The notes: generated by a model from the sequence alone, not told the origin. A stretch of 64,000 bases of DNA from Clostridia bacterium (GCA_900770385.1 CAAGKK010000016.1:17525-81524); one strand, 5' to 3'. Counted from the first letter of the stretch, positions 41,855-52,083 are shown. A program made the numbers and translations.

Positions 41855-43897
41855 TTATTTATTATTATTTTTAGTTTCTTTTTCTCTTAACTTTAATTCA
41901 CTTAATTGTTTTAAGTTATCTAAAGAGTTTACTTTTATCATATCTTCTGAAATTGTGTATAAATTGTTACCAATATATGCACCTCTTAATAATCTAGTAT
42001 TATTATAAGAAGAATATCTTGATGATGTACCTTCATGTACTACTTTGCCTTTTAAAGTAATGCCATCCTTTAAGTTTATGTTATAAACTAAATATCCTTC
42101 AGATAAATATTGTTTACCATAGCTTGTATAAGAGTTTACAATAGAAGAATATGAATCAGATGAATTTGTTATTTCAAAATCTTCTGCATAGTTATTAACT
42201 GGAATAGCTAATAATTCTTTTTCTTTAGAGAATAATAATGCTTTATGATTTGTTAATATAGCAGATGTTGTTCTGCTATCTCCGATAACTGTACTAGAAA
42301 TTTGTGTTGGATTATTTGGGTCAGAAACATCAAACAATGCCATTTTCATTCCAACTATTCTAGATGAGGTAAAAGTTACTCTTCCAAAACTATTTCTATT
42401 TACAGTTTCTTTTGTTTCCATACCAATACCAATAATATGGTTTTCATCGTAAGGATGTAAATATGTACTGTATCCTGGAATTTTTAATTCTCCTAATACT
42501 TTTGGAGTAGTAGGTTCTGATAAATCTATTACATATAAAGGATCTACTGTTCTGTAAGTTACTAAATATGCTTTATTTCCAAAGAATCTTGAAGAATACA
42601 TATTTTCACCTTTAGCTAGATATGAAGTTTGTCCTATTTTTTCTAAATTATCATTAAATACTACAACTTTAGAACCATTTGTGTTATATAATGCAACTCT
42701 TAAATTTCCATTATACTCATCTAATGAAAATTGATTTATAGTTTTTCCGGTTTCTTTTGCTTTTGCACTATATTTTATAGAACCATTATCTAAAATATTG
42801 AATTTATATATAGTTGTTGAAGTATCGCTATCTGATGAAGAACTAGAATAATCTGAAAGTCCTAAAATACCTTTAAATCCAAATATTGCTGAAAGTGGAG
42901 TGTAATCATTAGAATATTTATAACTTTGGTTTAATAAGTAAATATTATTTTGTGATACATAAGCATTACTAATATCTATTAAATAAGATTGTAAATTAAT
43001 ATTTTCAGTAGGGTTGTCTAAATCTAGAGTTGAAATCAAAGTTTGATTATTTGTTTTAATATCTTTTAAATATTTAATATCCTTTAGTTTAATATCAATT
43101 TTGTTATTATCTTCATAATAATATGTAGCAATGTCATCTTTATTGTTATCATCTTTTCTAAGTTTTCCTGAAGAAATAACATATAATTTGTTATTTATAC
43201 ATCTTGATGTATAATATGGTTCATATAAAGTATATGTTTTTACTCTTTTAGGAGTAGTCTTATCTTGAATATCATATACATCTACAATTGTATTATTTGT
43301 GTTATTATATCTATAAGAATTAGCAGAGATATAATAATCAGAAATAATTACAAGTTTATTATTGTATAACATTAAATCTACAGGTGTTCCCTGAGAAACA
43401 GTTATTTTAGAAGCTACCCTAATATTTTCTGGATCTTCAGAATTTGTGATTATAACATCATTATCTGAAAGAGAATAAAGATATTTACCATCATTTTTTA
43501 TTATATCTGCTTCATCCACATTTTCTACTTGTATATTAGTAGTAGAATAGTCATTTGATGAGAAAGACTTTGTTGATTCAGCATCTGCAGAATTTGTAGT
43601 AGCATCTATTGTTAAACCATCTTTAATAGAAGATGGTGCAGATGATATAGTACCTTTGGCTATACCAGATGATGATGTATAAGCTGATGAAAATAATGAG
43701 GTTGGCATTCCTAATACATATAATAAACCATTAAAAGAATTAGTTGATTCTCCTTTATAAATTTTACTTAATTGAGATTTTGATTTTATAGATTTTAGTT
43801 GTGTTTTAGAATCTATTTTATAAATAACACAGCCTATAACTGTAATAAATATAAGTAGGATCGCTAAAACAATTACAATCGTTTTGCGTTTTTTCAA
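41855..43897 (-). CDS. Membrane-anchored beta-propeller domain protein
   Basis: One N-terminal span (residues 6-28) is followed by a Ser/Thr-rich linker. From about residue 120 there is a secreted beta-propeller domain of the type distantly related to WD40, beginning NVDEADIIKNDGKYLYSLSD. Repeated blades contain VDVYDIQDKTTPKRVKTY, VIDLSEPTTPKVLGELKIPG and LFDVSDPNNPTQIS. The 680 residues fit this Gram-positive family. Function unknown; propellers usually bind proteins or sugars. GGAGG precedes the start. It is preceded by its own promoter. Confidence 0.9.
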   Translation of the reverse strand: MKKRKTIVIVLAILLIFITVIGCVIYKIDSKTQLKSIKSKSQLSKIYKGESTNSFNGLLYVLGMPTSLFSSAYTSSSGIAKGTISSAPSSIKDGLTIDATTNSADAESTKSFSSNDYSTTNIQVENVDEADIIKNDGKYLYSLSDNDVIITNSEDPENIRVASKITVSQGTPVDLMLYNNKLVIISDYYISANSYRYNNTNNTIVDVYDIQDKTTPKRVKTYTLYEPYYTSRCINNKLYVISSGKLRKDDNNKDDIATYYYEDNNKIDIKLKDIKYLKDIKTNNQTLISTLDLDNPTENINLQSYLIDISNAYVSQNNIYLLNQSYKYSNDYTPLSAIFGFKGILGLSDYSSSSSDSDTSTTIYKFNILDNGSIKYSAKAKETGKTINQFSLDEYNGNLRVALYNTNGSKVVVFNDNLEKIGQTSYLAKGENMYSSRFFGNKAYLVTYRTVDPLYVIDLSEPTTPKVLGELKIPGYSTYLHPYDENHIIGIGMETKETVNRNSFGRVTFTSSRIVGMKMALFDVSDPNNPTQISSTVIGDSRTTSAILTNHKALLFSKEKELLAIPVNNYAEDFEITNSSDSYSSIVNSYTSYGKQYLSEGYLVYNINLKDGITLKGKVVHEGTSSRYSSYNNTRLLRGAYIGNNLYTISEDMIKVNSLDNLKQLSELKLREKETKNNNK

Positions 43898-43930
43898 AAA
43901 AATTCCTCCTTTTACTTAAATTCTAATTAA

Positions 43931-43959
43931 ATTTTAACATAGTGAAAAATTAAAAGCAA
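43931..43959 (-). promoter_or_regulatory. Promoter of the beta-propeller gene
   Basis: On the minus strand TTGCTT (43959-43954) and TAAAAT (43936-43931) have a 17-base spacer, 34 bases upstream of the start. Confidence 0.68.
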
Positions 43960-43985
43960 TAAATTTATATTATTCATTTCGTTTT

Positions 43986-44013
43986 TACGGGCGGAACTCT
44001 GTGTCCGCCCGTA
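43986..44013. repeat. Solitary GC hairpin after glmS
   Basis: TACGGGCGGA pairs perfectly with TCCGCCCGTA (10 base pairs) around an 8-base loop, only 4 bases after the glmS stop codon. It belongs to the dispersed hairpin family. No T-run follows, so it is not a standard terminator, but its position suggests it could protect the mRNA 3' end. Confidence 0.8.
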
Positions 44014-44016
44014 AAC

Positions 44017-45837
44017 TTATTCAACTGTAACTGATTTTGCCAAATTTCTTGGTTTATCAACATCTAAATTTCTTTTTTTAGCAATGTAGTAAGAAAGCAA
44101 TTGTAGAGGAATAACAGAAAGTATGGGACTTAAATATTTATCTATTTCTGGAATTGATATTATATAATCAAAATCTTTATTTAACTTTTGATTAGTAATA
44201 ATAATTGTTTTTGCACCTCTAGATATAACCTCTTGAACATTACTTATAGATTTTTCTAAAAGTTTTTTGTCTGTAATTATACTTATTACAGGAAAACCAT
44301 TTTCTATTAAAGCAATAGGTCCATGCTTTAATTCACCACCTGCATAAGCTTCTGAATGTATATAAGATATTTCTTTTAATTTTAAAGAGCCTTCCATTGC
44401 AACAGGGTAATCAATTCCTCTTCCAATAAAGAATAAATCTTTTACATTATAAATATCTTCTGCAAGGTTTTTTATGTTTTGACAATTTTTTAAGGTTTCT
44501 TCAACTTTATTTGGCAATAAAAGTATTTGTTTCTTTAAATCATCTATAATAATATCATCTGCACTTTTCAATATTTGAGCAATATATAATGCAATTATGT
44601 TCAATAAAACAACTTGAGCTGTATAAGCTTTTGTAGAAGCAACAGCAATTTCTGGACCTGCATGTGTGTATATATATAAATCTGCTTCTCTAGTAATAGA
44701 GCTACCTATTACATTTGATAAAGCAAGTGTTGTTGCACCTTTTTCTTTTGCCAATTTTAATGCCTGGATAGTATCAGCTGTTTCACCTGATTGACTAATA
44801 AAAATAGCAAGAGTATTTTTATTTACTAAAGGATTTCTGTATCTAAATTCTGAAGCCATGTCTACTTCTACAGGTATTTTACATAGATTCTCGAAAATAG
44901 GTTTTACAGCTAACCCTGCATGCATTGCAGTTCCACAAGCAACAATAAATATTTTATTTATATTAGATAAAAAGTCTTTAGATAAAGTTATATTATCTAA
45001 TTCTATTTGTTCTTTGTTTAATTTAAATCCTATAGTTTCTCTTATAGAAACCACTTGTTCATTTATTTCTTTTAGCATAAAATCTTCATAACCATTTTTC
45101 TCGATAGAAGAAGAATCCCAAGAAATTTTTTCTATTTTTTTAGTTATTGCATTTAAATCTTTATCATAAAAATTTAATTTATTTGAAAAAACTTCAACAA
45201 TTTCATTATCTTCTAAAAGATAAAAGTTTTTAGTATAACTTAAGATTGCTGGGATATCAGAAGCAATATAATTACTATCTTCAGATGTTCCAATTACTAA
45301 AGGACTATCTTTTTTTGCTACAACAATTCTATCTGGATAATCTTCACATAAGACTTCTATTGCATAACTTCCTTCTAAATCCTTGCAAGTAAGGCTAATA
45401 GATTTTAGAAGGTCATTTCCAGAAGTATAATAGTAGCTAATTAAGTTTGGTATAACTTCTGTATCAGTTTCAGAAATAAATTTATAACCATTATCCATCA
45501 AAAATTTTTTTATATCACTATAATTTTCAATAATACCATTATGAACTACACTAAATTTGTGTGTACTATCAAGATGAGGATGTGAATTTATTTGGCTTGG
45601 CTTACCGTGAGTTGCCCATCGAGTATGAGCAATACCAATATTAGATGTATAATTTTTATCCTCAAGTAAATTTACTAAATTTTTTACTCTTCCTTTGTCT
45701 TTTGTAACTATAATCTTTGAATTTTCTATTGTAGAAATTCCAGCAGAATCATAGCCTCTGTATTCTAGTCTTGTTAATCCGTCTAATAATATAGGTACAG
45801 CTTTTTGCGTTCCTATATATCCTACTATTCCGCACAT
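44017..45837 (-). CDS. glmS: Glutamine-fructose-6-phosphate aminotransferase
   Basis: GlmS makes glucosamine-6-phosphate, the first step to UDP-GlcNAc and peptidoglycan. The nucleophile Cys2 is in MCGIVGYIG. The glutaminase domain includes HTRWATHGKPSQINSHPH. Two SIS sugar-isomerase domains follow (FISQSGETADTIQALK; GRGIDYPVAMEGSLKLKEISY), ending in KPRNLAKSVTVE. The 606 residues are standard. The 5' untranslated region contains a glmS ribozyme, so expression should fall when the product accumulates. Confidence 0.97.
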   Translation of the reverse strand: MCGIVGYIGTQKAVPILLDGLTRLEYRGYDSAGISTIENSKIIVTKDKGRVKNLVNLLEDKNYTSNIGIAHTRWATHGKPSQINSHPHLDSTHKFSVVHNGIIENYSDIKKFLMDNGYKFISETDTEVIPNLISYYYTSGNDLLKSISLTCKDLEGSYAIEVLCEDYPDRIVVAKKDSPLVIGTSEDSNYIASDIPAILSYTKNFYLLEDNEIVEVFSNKLNFYDKDLNAITKKIEKISWDSSSIEKNGYEDFMLKEINEQVVSIRETIGFKLNKEQIELDNITLSKDFLSNINKIFIVACGTAMHAGLAVKPIFENLCKIPVEVDMASEFRYRNPLVNKNTLAIFISQSGETADTIQALKLAKEKGATTLALSNVIGSSITREADLYIYTHAGPEIAVASTKAYTAQVVLLNIIALYIAQILKSADDIIIDDLKKQILLLPNKVEETLKNCQNIKNLAEDIYNVKDLFFIGRGIDYPVAMEGSLKLKEISYIHSEAYAGGELKHGPIALIENGFPVISIITDKKLLEKSISNVQEVISRGAKTIIITNQKLNKDFDYIISIPEIDKYLSPILSVIPLQLLSYYIAKKRNLDVDKPRNLAKSVTVE

Positions 45838-45854
45838 ATTAATTTAAACCTCCA

Positions 45855-46010
45855 TTTTAAAAATTAAAGGCGTACTACACAATAATAATTTTGTTTTAGT
45901 ATTGCTACTAGTTTTTGTATATTATTTAATGACAGTAGTAATGCCATAAAGCTATCCGCCGAATATTTCGATAAGCTTTATCCTCGTTAGGCATATTGCC
46001 CCTGGCGCTA
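45855..46010 (-). ncRNA. glmS ribozyme (glucosamine-6-phosphate-responsive)
   Basis: Read on the minus strand, the sequence has the glmS ribozyme hallmarks in order. They are the cleavage site A-GCGCCAGGGG (cut between 46009 and 46008), AACGAGGATAAAGCTTATCG, and ATTCGGCGGATAGCTTTAT. P1, P2 and P2.1 pairings such as ATAAAGCT with AGCTTTAT can be drawn. A longer 3' part ends in GTAGTACGCC. It lies in the glmS leader. The ribozyme self-cleaves with GlcN6P as coenzyme, leading to mRNA decay. The exact 3' boundary is uncertain. Confidence 0.93.
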
Positions 46011-46046
46011 AAATAAAACTCCTTTCTAAAAATTTGCCTTTGATTT

Positions 46047-46076
46047 ATTATATTATAAGAAAAACAAATTTGGCAA
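46047..46076 (-). promoter_or_regulatory. Promoter of glmS
   Basis: On the minus strand TTGCCA (46076-46071) and TATAAT (46052-46047) have an 18-base spacer, placing the start of transcription about 30 bases before the ribozyme cleavage site. Confidence 0.6.
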
Positions 46077-46145
46077 CATTATATATTTATTTTTGTTAAA
46101 TTATATGTTATAAATAAATTATAAAATATTCAGGGGAGAAAACAA

Positions 46146-48292
46146 ATGAAGAAAAATAAGATATTATTAATATTATTAGCTTTTATAATTATGATATTGT
46201 TATCATCAAAAGTAGAAGCAAATAGCGGCACATATTCTATAGATGAACTAAATATGGATGTAATACTTCAAAAAGATGGTAGCTTAAAAATAAATGAAAG
46301 GCTTACATATAAATTTAATGGATCTTTTAATGGTATTTATATTACAATACCATATGGGATAAATGATAATAAATATGATAAAATAAGAGCACAAACATCA
46401 TTAATAAATGATAGCTTTTATAATGCTGTATCTTATAAAATAGATAGTGTATATGTAGGAAACAATAAGTATCAACAAGCATATTCTGCAGTAAATGGAG
46501 AAAGAGGAGTATACACAATAGAAAATGATTATTCAAAGAAAATAGATAAAATAAAAGTGTATTCACCTACATCAAAGGCTATAAAGACCTTTACTATATC
46601 TTATACACTGAATAATCTTGCAGTAAAACATAATGATATAGGGGAGATATATTATAACTTCATTGGTGGAGATTGGGATAAATCAATAAAGAAGGTTAAT
46701 ATTAACATTAACTTACCAAATAATTCTAGTAGAGACAACTTATACGCATTTGCACATGGACCTAGTAATGGAGTTGTTAAAATAGAAGATAAAAATAATA
46801 TAAACTTATATGCAGAAAATGTTGGAAAGAAAAATTATATTGCAGGAAGAATATTATTTGACAAGTCTAACATACCAAACAGTAATAAAGTTAGTAATAA
46901 AACAGCTTTAGATTCTATAATGCAAGAAGAAAAAGCAATTTATAAGGAAGTTAATAAAAAATACGAGTTTAATAATAAATTATTAATATTTGCAATAGTA
47001 TTGCTAGTGTACTGGCTAATATTAATGCTTATATTTGAAAGGGATAGAAAATATACAGTTGGAAGCAATGATGAAGAAATGTTCGAAAAATATAATCCAT
47101 TAATTGCAGGATGTTTACAAGGAAATAGAAATGTATTACCTAGAGATATTATTGCAGTAATATTAGACTTAATTAATAAGAAATACTTAAATTTACGAAT
47201 AGAACCACATGTAGAAAAAGAAGATTCAATATTAGAAAAAGTTAAATATGGAAAAGAAAAAAGAAAGTATGATTATTATATATCTATAAACAAAGAATCA
47301 GACTATAAACCTGACGAAATAGAAACATACATACTAGATTGGGTAATGATAAAAACAAATTTAAACTTAATTGATAGGCTAGAAGAAATACCAAAAACAG
47401 AAATTGCATCACAAAAATTTGAAAAGTTAGATGAAAAAGCAATGGAAGAATTAAATCAATTAGGAGCCAATAAAGCAACGGTACCATGGATTATTAAAGC
47501 ACTAAATAATGTAATATTTGTGATTGGAATAGTTTTAAGTTTAATTAATATAAAAAATGCAATATCAATTGTAAATGAAGGTTTTTTACCAATTATAATA
47601 TATTTTTTAATGATAGCAGCACCAGCACTTTTATTTTTAATGATTATACCAATAAAAATATATTACTATACTAAAAAATCTGTAAATAAACTGGTACAAA
47701 AAATTAATGGCCAAAAAATAACAATTACTACAATAAGTATAATTTTAATATTTACTTTTATAATGGTTATTACAATGATTTTTAGTAAAAATCAAATAGC
47801 ATTAGTAACAGAATTACTTATAGGAGTCTCAACACTAATAATTCTAACAGATAATTTAATGACGAAAAATGATCCAATAATAACAGAAGATTATAGTAGA
47901 TTAAATGCTTTGAAATATAAAATTGAAAACTATTCTATGATGCAAGATAAAGATGTAAATCAAGTTGTTTTGTGGGAAAAATATTTAGCTTATGCTGTAT
48001 CTTTTGGAATTGCAAATAAAATTTCAAAGTATATTAAACCTATGCTTGAAAATGAAAATATTAGTTCCATGATTAATGACAATATAATGTCACAATATAT
48101 TTTTAATGATTATGATTATTTTATAATGAATGTAAAATCAATATCAGAATTAAGAACAAATGATATGATTAGTAATATTAATGATGCAATGGGAAGTTTC
48201 TCAGGAGGAGACGGTGGACGGTGGCAGTTTCTCTGGCGGTGGAGGCTTTTCAGGCGGTGGTGGTGCCGGCCGGCGGTGGTGGCGCCTTCTAA
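46146..48292 (+). CDS. DUF2207 membrane protein with a frameshifted Gly-rich tail
   Basis: A signal peptide (1-25) precedes an extracellular DUF2207 domain (YSIDELNMDVILQKDGSLKINERLTYKF), one span near residue 280, a cytoplasmic part, then two to three spans (about 457-560) and a long C-terminal region. Family members end in a glycine-rich tail (GGGGFSGGGGG-AF). Here the frame changes after GGDGG (48219) and gives RWQFLWRW instead. Removing one C near 48219 and another near 48271 restores SFSGGGGFSGGGGAG...GGGAF and a stop at 48290-48292. Uncorrected, the frame runs to 48341. Either base errors or slippage in the GGC/GGT repeat. Confidence 0.85.
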
Positions 48293-48323
48293 AAGAAATG
48301 GCATTTGTCATTTCTTTTTTTTA
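48291..48323 (+). terminator. Intrinsic terminator of the DUF2207 gene
   Basis: AAAAGAAATG pairs with CATTTCTTTT around GCATTTGT and continues in a run of eight T residues. Its position immediately after 48292 supports the corrected stop codon. Confidence 0.85.
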
Positions 48324-48355
48324 TTAAATATGATACAATAAATTTGGTGAAGAAA

Positions 48356-50140
48356 ATGTTTGATATTGAAGCAGAGATAAAAAAACTTCCTAATAAACCT
48401 GGTGTGTATATAATGCACGATAAAGATGATAAAATAATTTATGTAGGAAAAGCGATATCTCTAAAAAATAGAGTAAAACAATATTTTAGAAAAAATAATA
48501 AAACAGCAAGAATAGAAAAAATGGTTTCTTTAATAGATCATTTTGAGTATATTGTTGTTGATAATGAAGCAGAAGCATTAATTTTAGAGTGCAATTTAAT
48601 AAAGAAAAATAGACCTAAATTTAATGTTCTTTTAAAAGATGATAAAACATACCCATATATAAAAATTGATTTAAAATCCGATTATCCAAATGTTTCAATA
48701 ACTAGAAAAATTCAAAATGATGGAAATAAATATTTTGGACCTTATGCTAATCCTGGTAGTGCAAAAGAAATGGTAGATTTTATAAAACAGAAATTTAAAA
48801 TTAGACAATGCAAAAATTTTAAATCAAACAAGAGAGTATGCTTAAATTACCATATAGGAAGATGTTTAGGTCCATGTGTTAATAATGTTTCTAAAGAAGA
48901 ATATAGAAAACAAATAGATGAAATAATAGATTTATTAGATGGAAAGATTAATAAAATTACTAAAAAACTAAAACAAGAAATAGAAGAAACGGCAACTAAA
49001 CAAGAATATGAAAAAGCAGCATATTTAAGAGACAAAATGATTGCAATAGAAAATATTTCACAAAAACAAAAAGTATCTAATATAAATGAAAATTCTATTG
49101 ATGTAATTGGAATAGCTAAAAACGAAACAGGCACAGTGTGTATAGAAATGTTCTTTGTAAGGCAAAGCAAAATGATAGGAAGAAAAAATTATTTATATAA
49201 TAATTTAGAAGACACAGATACAAAAGAGATTTTAACAGAATTTGTAAAACAATATTATATAAAAAATGAAAATGTTCCAAGTAAAATCATGATTAGTGAA
49301 GAAATATTAGACAAAGATATTTTAGAAAAAATACTTTCAGAAGATGCAAACAGAAAAATAGAAATAAGGCATCCTCAAAAAGGAGAAAAACTAAGATTTA
49401 TTGAAATGGCTGTAAATAATGCTAAAGTCACATTAGAAAACAAAACTAATAATAAGTACAATATTTTAAATGAATTAAAAGAACTATTAAATCTAGAAAA
49501 ACTACCAAGAAAAATTGAATGCTATGATATTTCTAATTTATCAGGAACAAATATGGTAGCAGGAATGTGTGTACTATTAGATGGAGCAATAAACAAAAAA
49601 TTATCAAGAAGGTTTAAAATAAAAACAATATACGCACAAGATGATCCAGCATGTATGAATGAAGTTATAACTAGAAGGCTAAAACATTCATTAGAAAATA
49701 ATAAAAGTGGTTTTGGAAGATTACCAGATGTTATATTTGTAGATGGTGGTATAACACAAATAAAGGCTGCTAAAGAAGCAATAAAAAAATACAATTTAAA
49801 TATACCTGTGTATGGTATGGTAAAAAATGATAAACATACAACTAGAGCATTAATAAATGAAAAAAGAGAAGAGTATAATTTATCAGAAGAATTAATGAAT
49901 TTAATAACAAGATTTCAAGATACTGTTCATGATACAGCAATAGAATATCATAGAAAACTAAGAGATAAAGATATAACAAAATCAAAATTAGATGATGTAC
50001 ATGGTATAGGTAAAGTGAAAAAACAAGAATTATTAAAAAAATTTGGAGGAATAAAACAGATAAAAGAAGCATCAATAGAGGATTTAACGAAAATTAAAGG
50101 AATAAATCAAGAATTAGCAGAAAAACTAAAGAATATGTAA
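48356..50140 (+). CDS. uvrC: Excinuclease ABC subunit C
   Basis: UvrC makes both incisions in nucleotide-excision repair. The N-terminal GIY-YIG nuclease domain is visible as PGVYIMHDKDDKIIYVGKA (residues 15-33), the UVR motif near 205-235, the RNase H-like C-terminal nuclease with ECYDISNLSGTNMV and VFVDGGITQIKAA, and two helix-hairpin-helix segments at the end. 594 residues, standard. The frame opens at 48305 inside the previous terminator; the ATG at 48356 after GGTGA is the likely start. Confidence 0.96.
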   Translation: MFDIEAEIKKLPNKPGVYIMHDKDDKIIYVGKAISLKNRVKQYFRKNNKTARIEKMVSLIDHFEYIVVDNEAEALILECNLIKKNRPKFNVLLKDDKTYPYIKIDLKSDYPNVSITRKIQNDGNKYFGPYANPGSAKEMVDFIKQKFKIRQCKNFKSNKRVCLNYHIGRCLGPCVNNVSKEEYRKQIDEIIDLLDGKINKITKKLKQEIEETATKQEYEKAAYLRDKMIAIENISQKQKVSNINENSIDVIGIAKNETGTVCIEMFFVRQSKMIGRKNYLYNNLEDTDTKEILTEFVKQYYIKNENVPSKIMISEEILDKDILEKILSEDANRKIEIRHPQKGEKLRFIEMAVNNAKVTLENKTNNKYNILNELKELLNLEKLPRKIECYDISNLSGTNMVAGMCVLLDGAINKKLSRRFKIKTIYAQDDPACMNEVITRRLKHSLENNKSGFGRLPDVIFVDGGITQIKAAKEAIKKYNLNIPVYGMVKNDKHTTRALINEKREEYNLSEELMNLITRFQDTVHDTAIEYHRKLRDKDITKSKLDDVHGIGKVKKQELLKKFGGIKQIKEASIEDLTKIKGINQELAEKLKNM

Positions 50141-50219
50141 AAAAACAAAGTACGATTATTGTAATAAAAGTTCTACCAATGAGTATATTTATATTATAAA
50201 TATATTTAGGAGGAAGTTT

Positions 50220-50414
50220 ATGGATATTACAAAAGAAGGTTACATATTATCAAGAAATATAATTAAAATTACAAGAAGAAAAAATACAATAGGAGAATTT
50301 ATAAAAAAGAACAAAATTACAATTAGCGTTATTTCGTTTTTTAGTATATTAATATTGATAGAAGGAATATTAATAAGTAAATTTATAGAATTATTGCTTG
50401 ATTTAAGCATATAA
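50220..50414 (+). CDS. Small single-span membrane protein, 64 residues
   Basis: A basic N-terminal half (KITRRKN, KKNK) is followed by one membrane span (about residues 37-56). AGGAGG lies 7 bases before the ATG, and codon use matches its neighbours, so it is probably expressed. No family recognised. It lies between uvrC and a methyltransferase gene. Confidence 0.6.
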   Translation: MDITKEGYILSRNIIKITRRKNTIGEFIKKNKITISVISFFSILILIEGILISKFIELLLDLSI

Positions 50415-50489
50415 AACTGGAAAAAATAAAAAAAATATGTTAAAATATAAAGGTATTGTATAGAAAGGAGATATACATGCCTTTTTTGC

Positions 50490-51368
50490 ATGTATAGAAT
50501 AAATATGAATATTGCAAATAATTGGGAAGATTATGAAATACTAGATATGGCAAATGGAGAAAAACTAGAAAGATGGGGAAACATTTTTTTAGTTAGACCA
50601 GACCCACAAATAATTTGGAAAAATAAAAGCTTTCCAGATAGATGGAATAATGTAAATGCAAAATATCATAGAAGTAAAACAGGCGGTGGAGGATGGAAAT
50701 ATAATGGAAATTTACCATCTGCTTGGAAAATTAAATATAAAAATTTAACTTTTAATATAAAACCAATGGGATTTAAGCATACAGGTTTATTTCCAGAACA
50801 AGCTGTAAATTGGGATTGGATGATTGACAAAATAAAAAATGAAAAAAGAGAAATAAAAGTTTTAAATTTATTTGCCTATACAGGAGGAGCAACTGTTGCA
50901 TGTCTTTCAGCAGGAGCAAGTGTATGTCATGTAGATAGTTCAAAGGGAATGGTAACATGGGCAAAAGAAAATGTAGTATCGTCTGGATTAGAAAAAGCAA
51001 GTGTAAGATATATTATTGATGATGTAGTTAAATTTGTAAATAGAGAAATAAGAAGAGGACATACATATGATGCAATTATTATGGATCCTCCATCATATGG
51101 AAGAGGAACAAATGGTGAAGTATGGAAATTCGAAGATAATATTTATGATTTAATAGAATTATGTAATAAAGTTTTATCTGATAATCCACTATTTTTCTTA
51201 ATAAATTCATACACTACAGGAACATCATCTAAAGTATTAGAGAATATTTTAAAAATGAATATAGATAAAAAATATAAAGGTAAGTTTTCATCAGGTGAAA
51301 TTGGACTTCCTATGAAAGATTCAGATTTAGTTTTGCCTTGTGGAATATTTGCTAAATGGGAAAAATAA
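50490..51368 (+). CDS. Class I SAM-dependent methyltransferase (RlmI-like)
   Basis: The N-terminal part (WEDYEILDMANGEKLERWGNI) precedes a Rossmann methyltransferase with SAM-binding motif I in VLNLFAYTGGATVACLSAGA (residues 128-147) and a catalytic-type DPPSYGRG near 197. The arrangement resembles RlmI/RlmK-type 23S rRNA cytosine-5 methyltransferases; the precise target is not determinable. The start region is odd. AAGGAG serves an ATG at 50477 that opens a six-codon ORF (MPFLHV-stop) overlapping the ATG at 50490, within a hairpin. A later ATG at 50505 is also possible. Confidence 0.85.
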   Translation: MYRINMNIANNWEDYEILDMANGEKLERWGNIFLVRPDPQIIWKNKSFPDRWNNVNAKYHRSKTGGGGWKYNGNLPSAWKIKYKNLTFNIKPMGFKHTGLFPEQAVNWDWMIDKIKNEKREIKVLNLFAYTGGATVACLSAGASVCHVDSSKGMVTWAKENVVSSGLEKASVRYIIDDVVKFVNREIRRGHTYDAIIMDPPSYGRGTNGEVWKFEDNIYDLIELCNKVLSDNPLFFLINSYTTGTSSKVLENILKMNIDKKYKGKFSSGEIGLPMKDSDLVLPCGIFAKWEK

Positions 51369-51393
51369 GTTCATCTATTATGAAAGGAACAAA

Positions 51394-52077
51394 ATGAAAC
51401 AATTAAAAGTATTATACGAAGACAATCATATAATCGTTGTAGAAAAACCACCTAATATACCATCTCAAGGTGATAAAACAAACGACGAAAATATGCTAGA
51501 TATAATAAAAGGATATATAAAAGAAAAATATAATAAGCCAGGCAATGTATATGTAGGTTTAGTTCATCGCTTAGATAGACCAGTTGGTGGCGTTATGGTA
51601 TTTGCTAAAACTTCTAAAGCTGCATCAAGATTGAGTGAACAAGTAAGAAATAAGATATTTAAAAAAGAATACTTGGCAATAGTAGATGGAAAGCTAGAAA
51701 ATAAATCGGGAACTTTGGAAGATTATTTATTAAAAAATGAAAAAAATAATATGAGCAAAGTAGTGCCAGAAAATACTAAAAATGCTAAATATGCAAAACT
51801 AGATTATGAAGTATTAAAATATGATAGTGATATAAATTTATCAGTATTAAAAGTACTTTTACATACTGGAAGGCACCATCAAATAAGAGTACAATTAGCC
51901 AATTGTGGTCATAGTATTTGTGGAGATCAAAAATATGGAACAAGGGGCAGAGGAAAACAAATTTCTCTTTGGGCATATAGTTTAACAATTGTACATCCGA
52001 TTACGAAAGAAGAAATGAAGTTTGAAGATGTACCAGAAAAAATAGGACCATGGAGTATATTAAAAGATATTATGTAA
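51394..52077 (+). CDS. RluA-family pseudouridine synthase
   Basis: The enzyme isomerises specific uridines in rRNA or tRNA. It has the family's VLYEDNHIIVVEKPP start, the catalytic-Asp motif HRLDRPVGGVMVFAKT (near residues 62-77), and LHTGRHHQIRVQLA. 227 residues; it lacks the N-terminal S4 domain seen in RluD, as in the short RluA/YhcT group. The frame opens at 51340 inside the previous gene; the ATG at 51394 after AAAGGA is the likely start. Probably co-transcribed with the methyltransferase. Confidence 0.93.
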   Translation: MKQLKVLYEDNHIIVVEKPPNIPSQGDKTNDENMLDIIKGYIKEKYNKPGNVYVGLVHRLDRPVGGVMVFAKTSKAASRLSEQVRNKIFKKEYLAIVDGKLENKSGTLEDYLLKNEKNNMSKVVPENTKNAKYAKLDYEVLKYDSDINLSVLKVLLHTGRHHQIRVQLANCGHSICGDQKYGTRGRGKQISLWAYSLTIVHPITKEEMKFEDVPEKIGPWSILKDIM

Positions 52078-52083
52078 TTTTTA

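Noticed and set aside
43986..44013. GC hairpin after glmS as an intrinsic terminator
   Set aside because: No U-run follows on either strand, and the same hairpin occurs between co-oriented operon genes elsewhere.
46146..48341. Trp/Arg-rich C-terminus of the DUF2207 protein as a real novel tail
   Set aside because: The alternative frames reproduce the family's Gly-rich tail and a stop placed right before the terminator, so a frameshift is the better explanation.
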